A DNA stretch of 36,610 nt from Trachelipus rathkii (GCA_015478945.1 JABUQX010038909.1:67501-104110); one strand, 5' to 3'; shown: positions 12,587 to 22,591, counted from the stretch's first letter. The notes: a model not told the origin generated them from the sequence alone. Numbers and translations are program-made.

Positions 12587-13678
12587 GAGAGAGTAAAATA
12601 AATTGCATTTAGGTATTATGTAGACTTGCAACAGTCGAGTGACAGGATTAATAGGGAAGCAGTGACAGGTGTTGGTGGTAGGTTTCTGAATATAATCAAA
12701 AGTATGTATGACAATAGTGAAGTGTGTGTAAGAAAAAATGGGAGTTGGAAGTCAATGTTTTACTATTAATAGTCGAGCGAGATAAGGATGTGTTATGGCT
12801 CCCTGGTTGTTTAATCTGTATATAGATGGGGTGATAAAAGAATTAAAGGCTGGGGTGGTAGAGAAAGGTATTAGACTGATGGAGAATAGAAGTGTGTAGG
12901 GTGCCCTAAGGAAGTGTGGGTAAGGAGAGTCCAAAATGTTGTGGCGTCTGGGAAGAAACGCCACTTCATCGTGACAACTCTCACTCATCAACATCAAAAA
13001 TTCATCTATTATTTGAAAAAGGGGAAAAGGGGGGGGGGTGGTTTTGAGACGTCACCTTACCCCTTCAAATTGGTGACCACCTGAAGTGACCATGAACACC
13101 CAGCCGAACATCCATTAAATTAAGTTTCTTCTGCTGGGCGCCACTCTGTTCGGTCATCCTGTGCCCGCCTGTACCGGACTCAAGCCTTCTGCAGGTGCGG
13201 AACAACTGCCAGTAATAGTAAAAAAAGAGTGGGTCGAAAGCCTTCTCAGTGACCTTAATGTGCGCACACCTAGCTCTCACCTGACCGATGACCCGACATC
13301 ATTTCAGGACCGGAGAGCGGAGTGTGCTCGCGGCATTGTCACTAGGGGGAGTCCTGTGGCGTCTGGGGCAGGGGGCTGCTAGCCCCATTGATTAAATCCT
13401 AAGCGCCTCCGGGGAAGAAACGCCACTTTCATGCGTGACAACGCTCACACTACCAACATCAAAAGTCATCTTATTATTGAGGTGGTTTTGAGACTTCACC
13501 TTACCCCTTCAATGTGAAGTCATGTTGGATGGTGAGCAATTGAAGGAAGTATCTGAATTTAAATATTCAAGACATATGTTAAATGAGAAGGGGACGGATA
13601 ATGCAGTGTAGTAGGAAAGTTTGTGGAAAAGGTGGCTGGTTCAATTAAATCCTTGGTGGATACAAAGGGACTAAGTAA
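12587..13678 (+). mobile_element. Family 1 non-LTR copy F, split by a TRIM
   Basis: The left part (12587-12939) holds degraded RT sequence: a FNLYIDGV-like block after CTCCCTGGTTG, and a stretch around SMYDNSEVCVR. The right part (13512-13678) resumes at TGTGAAGTCATGTTGG, the MLDGEQLKEVSEFKYS segment. The 572 bp between is an LTR element flanked by ATGT on both sides. Both ends of copy F stop at TA arrays, without the family's 3' hairpin. Confidence 0.85.
12940..13511 (+). mobile_element. TRIM-type LTR element, single LTR-internal-LTR copy
   Basis: The 5' LTR (12940-13067) and 3' LTR (13355-13511) both begin TGTGGCGTCTGGG and end CCCCTTCA. The internal segment of 287 bp starts AAATTGGTGACC (primer site TGGTGACC at 13071) and ends AGGGGGAGTCC. 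ATGT is duplicated at 12936-12939 and 13512-13515. The 5' LTR lacks the GGCAGGAGGCTGCC arm and has gained a purine-rich stretch (about 13012-13038). No coding capacity is visible. This is the unit from which the array at 7758-9776 is built. Confidence 0.88.
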
Positions 13679-13719
13679 TATATATATATTATTATAATAT
13701 ATATATATATATTAATATA

Positions 13720-13782
<63 letters not shown>
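13679..13782. repeat. (TA)n / (ATA)n block
   Basis: AT repeats between copies F and G of family 1. Confidence 0.92.
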
Positions 13783-13784
<2 letters not shown>

Positions 13785-15871
13785 GTAGGAGAAAACAAGA
13801 GAGGTAAATGAACAGTTTGGAAATAGGATGAATGAGGACATACAAGGGAATAGGAAGCTCTTCTGGAAAGAAGCGCGAAAGGTTAAGAATGAGAATAAGG
13901 GGAATCTGCTTAGAATAATGAATAGGGATGGTGCTTTCGTAACTGATGAAATGGATGCGAGGAGAGTGTGGAAAGAACACTTTGAAAATCTGCACAATAT
14001 TAACAGTAATGATAAGGTGTTAGTGAATGTGTGTTTGGTTTTGATGGTGCAAGAAGGAATAGGTATTTTGGGGATGAGGCTTATTAGTAAGGAGGAGGTA
14101 ATGGGTAGGATGAGAAAGTTGAAAAGAATGGTAAATCTGTAGGTATAGATGAAATTACTGGTGAAATGATCAAGAACGGAGACGAGATGGTGATTGATAG
14201 AATTTGTAAGTTATGTAACAAAGCTTTTATGGAGGGTATAGTTCCGAAGGATTGGAGGAGAACAGTAATAGTACCCTTATAGAAGGGTAACGGGGATAAG
14301 GGTGAATGTAGGAATTATAGGAGAATTAGTTTATTGAGTGTTGTAGGGAAGAAATATTCTGATATTTTGGTCGAAAGAGTGCGTTCGAGTGACTGAGGGA
14401 CTGATTGGTGAAGAACAAGGTGCGTTTAGAAGTGGTAGAGAATGTGTGGAGAATCAAATCTTTACATTGAAACAAATGATATGAGAAAATGAGAGAGAAA
14501 AAGAATAAATTGTATTTAGGTTTTATGAATTTTCAACAGGCGTATGATAGAATTAATATTAAAGCTCTATGGCAGGTGTTAGTGATATATGGTGTTGGTG
14601 GTAGACTTCTGAATGGAATCAAAAGTATGTGTGACGATAGTGAAGCGTATGTAAGAATAAATGTGATTGATAGTGATTGGTTTAATATTAATAGCAGAGT
14701 GAGCAGGGATGTGTTGTCTCCTTGGTTATTCAATTGTATTTGGATGGGGTTATGATAAGAATCGAGGTGGGATGACAGGAAAATGGTAGTTAGAATGATG
14801 GAGGAATGGAGAGGAGTGGAGGGTACCCTACTTATGTATGCGGATGATTTGGTTCTGTGTGCGAGTCTGAAGAGAGTTTGAGAGGATTGGTGGAGGAGTT
14901 TGGCAGGGTGTGTAAAGGAGGGTTTGAAAGTGAAGTAGATAAGAGTAAGGTTATGGTTGTGAGGCGAGGACAGTCCTCAGTGTGAAGTTATGTTAGATGA
15001 GATGGTGGAAAAAGTGTCTGAATGTAAATATTTAGGGTATGTGGTGGGGAAGAGAAGGGAACGGATGATGCAGAGTGTGAGAAAGTTGTGAATGGCAGGA
15101 AGGTGGCTGGTGCATTAAAATCGTTGGTGAATGTGTAAAGGGACTAAGTCTTGGAGTGCGCTAGGGTGTCTTGGATGAGGGTATGTTGTTACCTGTGTTA
15201 TTGTATGGTAGTGAGACTATGGTCTTGGAATAAGAAGTATTGATCTAAAGTTCAATGTGTTTCAGAGGACAATCTAGGGGGCATGCTAGGTGTGAAAAGA
15301 ATAAATAAAGTGAGGAATGAACGTACTAGAGAGAGAGTGTTTGGTGTGAAGAAAGGGGGTAAATGAGAGAATAAATGAAGTATGTTGAATGGTATGGTCA
15401 TGTGGAAAGGATGAATGAAAGTCGGTTGGTTAAGCGGATTGATAGTGGGTGTGTGTTGGGAACCGACCGGCTGGGAGACCGAAGAGAAAGTGGATGAGTC
15501 GGTGAACGAATGTCTGAAGGAGAGAAATGTGAGTTTGGCAGAGGCGAGAATAAAGTTTCATAATTAGGAGAAGAATGGCGGGGTTTTGTATGGGGGCATG
15601 GTTGTGGCCCACCTGGGGCCAGGGGATGAACCCTTACATGACGATTTACCATAGTGAGGGTCCGTCGCGGTCCTATTTGATGCTCTAGGGTGGATTTCTG
15701 TCTGTGACGAGCTCCTCACTAATAAATGGTACAGAGGGGGCGGTAAGGCTGGGGCTTTCTTTTCGACGTTTGTCAATGTTCTCCTACTGCTTTCTTTTCG
15801 ATGCTTGTACAGCACCTTACCCCCAATCTTGGGCAAAGAGGAAGGTGAAGAAGAAAAGAAAGAAAGAAAAG
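13783..15871 (+). mobile_element. Family 1 non-LTR copy G, longest copy
   Basis: About 2.1 kb covers the endonuclease-RT linker (NGNRKLFWKEAR-like, 13828-14142), RT (QQAYDRIN at 14535-14560; LLMYADDLVLC at 14829-14862), thumb, C-terminal block (GHVERMNES; RKWMSR) and the 3' UTR with the hairpin CCCCCAATCTTGGG near 15821 and a GAAGAAAAGAAAG tail. Frequent one-base indels break the frame. It is the reference for empty insertion sites in copies C, E and F. The endonuclease domain is absent, so it is 5'-truncated at a TA array. Confidence 0.9.
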
Positions 15872-16020
15872 ATATAATATAGATATATATATAATAATAT
15901 ATATATAATATATATTATATATATATATATATATATAGTATAATATAGTATATATATATATATATATAATATATATATATTATATAATATATATAATAAT
16001 AATATATATATATATATATT
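15872..16020. repeat. AT microsatellite block
   Basis: TA/ATA repeats following the A/G-rich tail of copy G. Confidence 0.92.
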
Positions 16021-17028
16021 TCTTTCCCAATATATTTATTGCTTCCTAATTATTATTCCCACACAATGTAAAAACTCTGACGAATATTGATAATATTCAT
16101 TAAACCTTTACTTAATATTTTACTCTTATCCTTTGTTTCTATGTTCAGACTCCTACAGCATTTGCTTTTTTTATTCAAGTATTTAACTGGTCTTTCCTCC
16201 AACTATTCTGACAATCCTTATCTCTGAGTTGGTTTTTCAATTTTAATTTAAATTACTATAAACCATGAAATCACCTGGCATTAATCTTTTACAACTATAG
16301 CCTTGACACTTTTCTCCTCTAAAAGATCCATTAAGAATTACAAAACCCCCCTAAATGGCAATAATTTTTTGCTTCCCAAGACGATAGATTCCAGAATGTT
16401 GAAAAAATTAATTGGCTTGGGATTATAACTCTTCAAAAGATCTTCAATTTAATTGATCAGCAATTCTACCCAAATATTTTTTATGTGTCCCTCTGCACCG
16501 AGAATCATACACTAGATCCCGTCTGTCTACAAAAATTTGACGGAATATCTCTCTTAATCTACTTTTTTATAACAAATCTTATTTCTCTTCATTGAAAATA
16601 AAAAAAATATATATTTACAAATTGTTTCAACTAACAATAAAAATTACGATTTCAATGGCTTTTCCATCACAGAAAAAATTAAAATTGTGAAGCTATTAAT
16701 GTTTTTTTTTTCTTTAAATTTCAAGCCTATGAGCACTTATTAGCATCTGCATTCAATTTAAAAAAAAAAAAAAGTTTTGAGGTTTAAGAGTTTTGTTAAT
16801 TTGTAAACAATGTTATTGTTGTTTTCCACTCTATAAATAGTCCAATTTTTTTTTCCTAATCAGAATAGCCAACTTTTTCTACAAGTAACAAGCTTACTTC
16901 CTTCATTTTTTTTATGAGGACTCAACAATATTAAGTAAATACAACATATAAAACCAACAACATTAATCCTATCTCTACAATACCAAGGCATAAAAAATAT
17001 AAAAATCATTAATAATTTGATAAGTTAC
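16021..17028. other. Intron of Nup358, AT-rich unique sequence
   Basis: About 1 kb with no open frame of note, no recognisable repeat and no exon. It contains short A- and T-runs (near 16581, 16700, 16761, 16850). It lies between exon 8 and the block of retrotransposon copies to its left. Confidence 0.6.
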
Positions 17029-17676
17029 CTCCCTCTGTTGTAGTACTAGTTACAGAAAGATCTTGAGTCTTGGAGGTAATGGTTGCACTAGTAGTTGTGC
17101 TGACTGGGAGGTTAAACACAAAAGTAGACAGAGGTCCAGATTCTGATGATGGTTTAGTAGGAGAGAATGTAAAGTTGGAGAAAATAGATTCTTTTTTGGG
17201 TTCACTAGTTTTGTCAGATGGTTTTTTACTTTCTGTAACATCTTCTGATTTTGGAAGAGAAAATTTGGGTTCAGAAGAGAATGTAAAACCCTCCAGAGAA
17301 AATTTTCCACCGGCACCGCCTTCATTTTTTGATAGATTTTCATCCAATGCATCTGCAGATATAACAATAGCAGTTGGAGACTGACAATCTGATGTCTTGA
17401 ACAAGGATATGGAAGGGCTTGATCCTGGTTTCACAGGATTTATAGTTACACTTGAACTGGGGCCAAAAGTAGTGGATGAGCTACCAGTAGAAAATGTCAC
17501 ACTAACAGAAGGTGATGAAGCAATGCTAGAAGTAATTCCAAATGGCAATACCGACTTCGAAACTGGTGTACCAAATGTTAGTCCAGTTTTGGCACTAGAT
17601 TGATCTCCTAGGAATGTTAAACCAGTGCTAATGGGTGTGGAACTTAAAGAAGTTTGCACTCCAAACTTAAATGCGG
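17029..17676 (-). CDS. RanBP2: RanBP2/Nup358 exon 8: FG-repeat, Ser/Thr-rich region
   Basis: A 648-nt exon encodes about 216 residues of Ser/Thr/Pro-rich, natively unfolded sequence. FG motifs occur in AFKFGVQ, LTFGTP, LPFGIT and TTFGPS. The second half is Lys/Glu/Ser-rich (KKPSDKTSEPKKES) with spaced Phe residues in FTFSSEPKF and FSNFTFSPTKP. FG repeats bind transport receptors in the nuclear pore. The acceptor is TTTTCCAG before 17676 and the donor is GGAG|GTAACT at 17028. Entry phase takes one base from exon 7; exit phase 1 fits exon 9. Open frames on the plus strand here are shadows. Confidence 0.92.
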
Positions 17677-17863
17677 CTGGAAAACAAAAAAATTTAGTTA
17701 TTTAATAGCACAAAAATAATAATGTTTAAAACAAAATTAATCACTAATGTTTAAAGCAATGTAAGAGCAATAAGACATTGGTTAAGGAAAAAAAAAAAAT
17801 TTAAAATATTAAATTTTAGTAAAAAGTAAATGTAATTTTTTTATATATAAAAAAAAGACATAC

Positions 17864-18089
17864 TTTTAGGAGTTTCTTTAGTTAGTGAAGTAGAAGATGG
17901 AGCGATTTCTCCTGGTTTGAGAGTCTGACAAGCTGGGCAGGAAATATCTTCCTTTTTATTTTTAACTAAACATGTTGGGCAAGACCAGCTTCCTGGTTCA
18001 GGTTTAAACAGTTCATGTAATTGTTTAAGAGAAGCTGTTGTAGTTGAGGTACTCAATTTCATTTCTTGATTTTTGACTAGAGTAGTTTC
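17864..18089 (-). CDS. RanBP2: RanBP2/Nup358 exon 7: RanBP2-type zinc finger
   Basis: The exon encodes 75 residues plus one base. Residues 33-60 hold a RanBP2-type zinc finger: Trp35, Cys37, Cys40, Asn44, Cys51 and Cys54 (GSWSCPTC, then ISCPACQTLKPG), with family spacing W-x-C-x2-C-x3-N-x6-C-x2-C. In Nup358 such fingers bind Ran-GDP. Only one finger is visible; vertebrate RANBP2 has a cluster of eight. The acceptor is TTGTAG before 18089 and the donor is A|GTATGT at 17863. The exon starts in phase 0, directly after the RBD exon 6. Confidence 0.95.
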
Positions 18090-18173
18090 CTACAAGAACA
18101 TATAAAGAGTCAATCAAAATTGATTAATACATTTAATGTTCTATGTCTTCTATATATGTCAAAGTAAAATTAC

Positions 18174-18305
18174 CTTTCTGGAATTTTCAGCTGCTTCAGC
18201 AACCATTTTGCCTTTGTAGAATGCCTTCTGGAAATTCTGTGCTGACTCTGCAGTCTTGAATTTACAACAAAACTTTTCTAAAACTAACTTCTCATCTGCA
18301 AAATC
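18174..18305 (-). CDS. RanBP2: RanBP2/Nup358 exon 6: C-terminal helix of Ran-binding domain
   Basis: The 132-nt exon (44 codons, phase 0 at both ends) reads DFADEKLVLEKFCCKFKTAE then SAQNFQKAFYKGK. It is the last strand and C-terminal helix of a Ran-binding domain; human RANBP2 has a similar DFSDGDAKLEQLAAKFKT segment. The acceptor is TCATTTTCAG and the donor AAAG|GTAATT. Two Cys residues replace the usual Ala/Leu pair (KFCCKF). It fuses directly to exon 5 (WLWAAH|DFADE). Confidence 0.95.
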
Positions 18306-18619
18306 CTGAAAATGAGACAAAATTGAGTTGAATAATCCATTCACTTACTACAAAATATATCATATTACATCAGCATTCACATCAGATACATCCCAATGTT
18401 ATGAGTAATTTACAAATATTGAAATAAACTTTAAATTCAGTATAAAACATTCATCAAACATTTAAAGTTTTTAAAGTTTTAAGATTTACAAAAAAACAAA
18501 AACAAAGCAAAAAAACAAAACACATATTCTCTCAATGAAAACTACTTACTATTTTCATTTCAATAAATTTAAACTATGTGGCTATAATAAAGAACAGTTA
18601 ATTAAGTCTTAACACTTAC

Positions 18620-18709
18620 ATGGGCAGCCCAAAGCCAAACTTTATCATTATCTTTCATAGTAAGATCCATTGTTGGCGTAATTAAGTGATTGCAGCAGAT
18701 TTTGTGTGT
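18620..18709 (-). CDS. RanBP2: RanBP2/Nup358 exon 5: Ran-binding domain core strands
   Basis: A 90-nt exon, phase 0 at both ends, encodes [16 protein letters not shown] then [14 protein letters not shown]. It corresponds to VLKVCANHWITTTMNL and the W-x-W(L/A) strand of the RBD fold. The donor is CAT|GTAAGT at 18619. The acceptor TTCCTAG (18710) has only a few pyrimidines because a TA array starts 3 bp upstream. The RBD segment that should precede THKIC (through the MRRE.. strand) is not found before exon 4. Confidence 0.93.
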
Positions 18710-18713
18710 CTAG

Positions 18714-18715
<2 letters not shown>

Positions 18716-18762
<47 letters not shown>

Positions 18763-18817
18763 CCCATCTCTTTCTACAGTGATATTTAAATATATTATAT
18801 ATATATATATATATACC

Positions 18818-18898
<81 letters not shown>
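18716..18898. repeat. (TA)n microsatellite
   Basis: TA arrays broken by two short unique stretches (about 18757-18790 and ACCGG at 18816-18820). The left end abuts the acceptor of Nup358 exon 5; the right end abuts the 3' end of family-1 copy H. Confidence 0.95.
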
Positions 18899-18901
<3 letters not shown>

Positions 18902-19607
18902 CCACCCTCTTTCCTCAGACTGGGGTAAGGTGCATCACATGCACTGGAAACAGAAAAAAAGTAGAACATGACGCGAAAAGAAAGCCCAGTCTTACCGCCC
19001 CCTTTATACACCCAAGTGAGGACACGTTGTAGTCAGAAAATCCAATCCAAAGCTTCACAGGACTGCGACGGACCCTCACTATGGCATCTCGTCAAAGTAG
19101 GGTTCATTCCTTGGCCCAGGTGGGCCACAACCATACCCCCTAAAAAAAAACAGCCATTCACTCCTATTATGCGCCTTTCTTCTCGCCTAGCCAAACTCAC
19201 ATTCCTCTCTTCCAGTCATTCCTTTACTGACTCAATCCACTTTCTCTTCAGTCTCCCAGATGGTCGATTCCCGGCACATTCACCACTATATATTCGCTTA
19301 ACCAACCGATTATTATCCATCTTTTCCACATGGACTACTTTCTTCACACCACGCAAATCCCTAATGCGTTCATTCCTCATTTTATCAATTCTTCTCAAAC
19401 CTAACACGACCCTAAGATTGTCTATCTGAACACACTGTCCTTTAGATCTGTACCTCTTATTTCCTACCATAGCTTCACTACTATACATTAAAACAGGTAA
19501 CAACATACCCTCATCCAAAGCCCTGGCGCACTCAAGACTTGGTCCCTTTATATCCACCAAGGACTTAATTGCGTCAGTCACCTTCTTAATATTCACAACT
19601 TTCAATT
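18899..19607 (-). mobile_element. Family 1 non-LTR copy H, 5'-truncated
   Basis: The minus strand 19605-19216 is open and encodes the thumb and C-terminal region (SLVDIKGPSLECARALDEGM; MLLPVLMYSSEAM; RIDKMRNERIRDLRG; KRKWIESVKE). The 3' UTR follows, with a degenerate hairpin (CCTCAGACTGGGG) near 18914. It inserted in the Nup358 intron between exons 4 and 5. Confidence 0.88.
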
Positions 19608-19726
19608 ATATATATATATATATATATTATATTAATATATACTATATTATATATTATATATATATATATATATAATATATATTTATATAAAAAAATATAT
19701 AAAAATAATATATATATTATATTATA
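19608..19726. repeat. AT microsatellite block
   Basis: TA/ATA repeats between copy H and the ORF fragment at 19727-19966. Confidence 0.9.
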
Positions 19727-19966
19727 TTAACAAAAAAAGAAATTGCAAACATTGCTAGCAAGATGTTTAAAATATTGATGTTTTCCTTCAAAGCGCATGC
19801 ACCAGAGAATTTTCAAAGGACTAAATTTTTTAATAAGACTTGGATAATGAACCATATAGTGCATCTTTGGCGTTAACTTGCCAGGAAACAGTTTGCAAAA
19901 TTCTATTAGAAATTCAGATATTTGTAATTGTAAATATTCAAGTTTATTTAAATCTATAATATTTAT
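19727..19966 (-). pseudogene. Fragment of an unnamed conserved (probably transposon-borne) protein
   Basis: An uninterrupted minus-strand frame of about 75 codons ends in TAA at 19729-19727. It contains FPGKLTPKMHYMVHYPSL, then FSPLKILWCMRFEGKH and YFKHLASN. The pattern PKxHYxxHYP..I..FxPL...W.MRFExKHxYFK resembles repeated uncharacterised proteins in animal genomes that travel with DNA transposons; I cannot name the superfamily. Both ends are cut by AT microsatellites. No start codon or splice signals are convincing, so I treat it as a fossil in a Nup358 intron. Confidence 0.5.
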
Positions 19967-19967
19967 C

Positions 19968-20016
<49 letters not shown>
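19967..20016. repeat. (TA)n microsatellite
   Basis: Short TA arrays; a CAG/CAA-rich stretch follows at about 20056-20087. Confidence 0.9.
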
Positions 20017-20021
<5 letters not shown>

Positions 20022-20124
20022 TTACTAATTTTAAAAAAAATTTATATTGCACATTTGCAACAGCAGCAGCAACAGTAACAACAACAGTCATAACATCTAC
20101 CAAAACATTGGTTTTCCATCTTAC

Positions 20125-20363
20125 CTTTTCATCTTCCTCTCCTGTATTTACTTCAACCTGTTCTGGAAGGGGTATGATAGGTTTAAAATCTGGGCATGGA
20201 TCACGACCATCATCTATATAAGTGTCGCTATCATTGGCACTCTTGTTTGGAGAACTTTTTGAGTCAACAGTGGGTATCTGAACAGCACTAGGTTGTGAAG
20301 GTGCACCAGGAAAATCTGCTCCACTGTTTGGCCATTGACCGAACGTTGGAGAAAAACCTTTAT
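20125..20363 (-). CDS. RanBP2: RanBP2/Nup358 exon 4: start of first Ran-binding domain
   Basis: The exon encodes 79 codons after two bases that complete an Asp split with exon 3. It begins KGFSPTFGQWPNSG, passes through a Ser/Pro linker (SSPNKSANDSDTYIDDG), and ends PDFKPIIPLPEQVEVNTGEE then DEK. That is the classic N-terminal segment of a Ran-binding domain, which clamps Ran-GTP on the cytoplasmic face of the pore. The acceptor is CCCTTTCAG and the donor AAAAG|GTAAGA at 20124. It ends in phase 0. The next RBD exon is not found downstream. Confidence 0.94.
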
Positions 20364-20806
20364 CTGAAAGGGGGAAAAAATATGTACTGGTATATATAAA
20401 ATAAAAAAAGAAGTCATTTATAGTAATTTAAACAAAATAGGTTAATAATTATGGATTGACACTTAACTTTAATATTAGAAAAGAAAATAATTGAATAACA
20501 TAGTACACATCAAATTAATGACAAAAACAATCCAATAAACTAGTTATATAGGGAAGATGAAATATATTTGATTCATGATTGGTAAAGTTAATGTGAAATA
20601 GTAGGAACAAATAAAATAACATCCGTTTACAACAAAGGTCTTATTATGGGGACAGTTTGCATAATTTAAAACTGGGATAAAAAAATTAACCAGTAACTAT
20701 ATATAAAATATATTATATATAGTGATATTATATAATAATATATACTGACGCTTCTCATTATATATATAATTATATGTATATATATTTGGAATTTTTTTTA
20801 ATACAA

Positions 20807-20951
20807 ATCGGTAACAGGTTAATTTTTACCCCAACATTAACTTCAAAGCTCAAAATCGGTAACAGGTTAATTTTTACCCCAACATTAACTTCAAAGCTCA
20901 AAATCGGTAACAGGTTAATTTTTACCCCAACTTTGAACTTCAAAGCTCAAA
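20807..20951. repeat. 48-bp minisatellite, three copies
   Basis: The unit starts ATCGGTAACAGGTTAATTTT at 20807, 20855 and 20903. The first two copies are identical; the third has two changes and a 2-bp gain near 20933. It lies in the Nup358 intron between exons 3 and 4. The plus-strand reading (16-residue repeats) has no start or splice context. Confidence 0.9.
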
Positions 20952-21136
20952 CCGACCCCATCCTCTGACCTTTGTTATAAATGAAAGTTAATTTGTTTGC
21001 CCCTGCTATTTAACATTTAACATATTCATCACTTCACAACTATTTCTCACCCGCCTTACTTTACTAATTTATTGGATTCAGTGTCAACAATTCAACATGT
21101 GGCTATCAATACAAAACTAATTTTGTCATTGCATAC

Positions 21137-21449
21137 CTGCTGTAATACTATCTTTGTGAGTAACTGGTGTGGATGTTAAAGATGATGCTAGCAGATTTTT
21201 AGAACCTTTCTCAGGAGAATGATAAGTAGTAATTGCCGAATACAATGGGGCTGGAATATTAGATAAAAGACCTTCCGTATTGAAAGCTGTTTCAGAGGAG
21301 ACAGTAATTGGGAAACTATTGGACATAGAAGGAAAAGCAATAGAACTTGAAGCAGGCAAAGTAATTTGATAAGAATGTGGAGGATTTGCAGAAGCACCCA
21401 TCTCTTTATCGGCTTTGTTCTGAGTTAATTTAAGTCCAAGAGTTCCAGG
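21137..21449 (-). CDS. RanBP2: RanBP2/Nup358 exon 3: low-complexity linker
   Basis: The 313-nt exon begins PGTLGLKLTQNKADKEMGAS and continues through a Ser/Pro/Thr-rich unfolded region (SSSIAFPSMSNSFPITVSS; SLTSTPVTHKDSITA). The acceptor is ATAATTTTCAG before 21449 and the donor GCAG|GTATGC at 21136. Its phase (0 in, 1 out) joins exon 2 (AMYQ|PGTL) and exon 4. This matches the disordered stretch between the N-terminal solenoid and the first RBD in Nup358. Confidence 0.88.
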
Positions 21450-21523
21450 CTGAAAATTATACTATAATTAGCTTAAAGAATTGTAGCAAAACTTTTATTT
21501 AAAAAAAAAAAAAAAATGTTAAC

Positions 21524-21738
21524 CTGATACATTGCAGCAGCTCCTAGAGCCGTGGTTGGAGTTTCAGATTTTATGGCAACAGAAGCTGTGGGTAAGTAAG
21601 CTTGCTCTTGCAATGTAGATGGAGGAATGAAAGGCGGTTGACATGCATTAAATAAAGCCGTTGGAGCTACAAGAGGACTGCCAACTGGCTGCTGACCATA
21701 AAATCCCATATAATTGTTGTAGACACCCTGAATTGCAG
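21524..21738 (-). CDS. RanBP2: RanBP2/Nup358 exon 2: Pro/Ala/Gln-rich linker
   Basis: The exon encodes AIQGVYNNYMGFYGQQPVGS, then TALFNACQPPFIPPSTLQEQ, and ends LGAAAMYQ. It is Pro/Ala/Gln-rich with one FYG motif and no folded domain. The acceptor is TCCATTTCACAG before 21738 and the donor CAG|GTTAAC at 21523. The entry phase (two bases, CT) is completed by the last base of exon 1 to give Pro. Confidence 0.86.
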
Positions 21739-21876
21739 CTGTGAAATGGAAAGAGAATAACCAGTATTATATTTCAAGCAGCAACCCTACTGTAAAATAT
21801 TAATATGATTATTTATCTGGCATTATTAAGAAAAAGGTTAGTTCAGTTAAATAGAAAATAATTGAAAATTACTCAC

Positions 21877-21949
21877 GACTAGCAATATCTATTGGTACTT
21901 GATTATCAGCACTAGTGGTACCAGCAGTTACAAGATGAAGTGGATCAGT
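21877..21949 (-). CDS. RanBP2: RanBP2/Nup358 exon 1 of window (internal exon)
   Basis: A 73-nt exon encodes TDPLHLVTAGTTSADNQVPI then DIAS. The acceptor is AATTTCAG before 21949 and the donor AGTC|GTGAGT at 21876. It ends in phase 1, as exon 2 requires. It is an internal exon; the upstream part of the gene (TPR-type N-terminal region) must lie further right. I recognise none of it in the remaining 14.6 kb of the window. Confidence 0.8.
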
Positions 21950-22031
21950 CTGAAATTTCATACAGTTTAAGATTTCTCAATTTAATAAATAGTAACACGC
22001 AAACAAAACTTTCTCACATAGAAAAATAATA

Positions 22032-22037
22032 TAACTG

Positions 22038-22099
<62 letters not shown>

Positions 22100-22164
22100 A
22101 TATATATTATATACTATATAGATATATATATAGACAATTATATATAATTTATATATATTATATA

Positions 22165-22197
<33 letters not shown>

Positions 22198-22205
22198 TAT
22201 ATTTT
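22032..22205. repeat. AT microsatellite block
   Basis: TA/ATA repeats with interruptions, upstream of Nup358 exon 1 on the minus strand. Confidence 0.9.
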
Positions 22206-22591
22206 ATTTTTTATTTTTTTTATATTTTTGGAATATAACTTAATATGTGAAATAATAACTAATAAATTTAGGGTTAAGATTTATTCATAAATTAGTAGCT
22301 ATATCCTAGTTCAGTTTTACTAACCCAATTAATTCTAATTTTTAAAAATTTTTTTTTTATTATTATTATTATTATTAATTTACACTAATAAAATAGGGTA
22401 ATTATTGAGTTTAACAGATTCCAAAGAAATCAATATTTTTTTAAAAATCAATTGATGTTTTGATATTTCTAGAAGCAACGTTGCCAAATGTTAATAAAAT
22501 ATAATTTTACATTTGAAAAATCAGTAAGGTTATGATGAGTTTGGTTAAGTAGACAGATTTACTGTGTATAATTAACAAAACTTATCATGGT
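22206..22591. other. AT-rich spacer with a partial copy of the next repeat
   Basis: No gene is visible. A (TTA)n stretch sits near 22360-22377. At 22527-22580 AAGGTTATGATGAGTTTGGT and the following bases are a diverged direct copy of the innermost inverted-repeat segment at about 22975-23022. Confidence 0.5.

Noticed and set aside
17070..17603. Plus-strand open frames opposite the FG exon
   Set aside because: They are antisense shadows of Nup358 exon 8, which has matching splice sites and phase on the minus strand.
20774..20968. Protein with 16-residue repeats (IGNRLIFTPTL...)
   Set aside because: It is a 48-bp minisatellite in an intron, with no splice sites or start context; the open frame follows from a unit length divisible by three.
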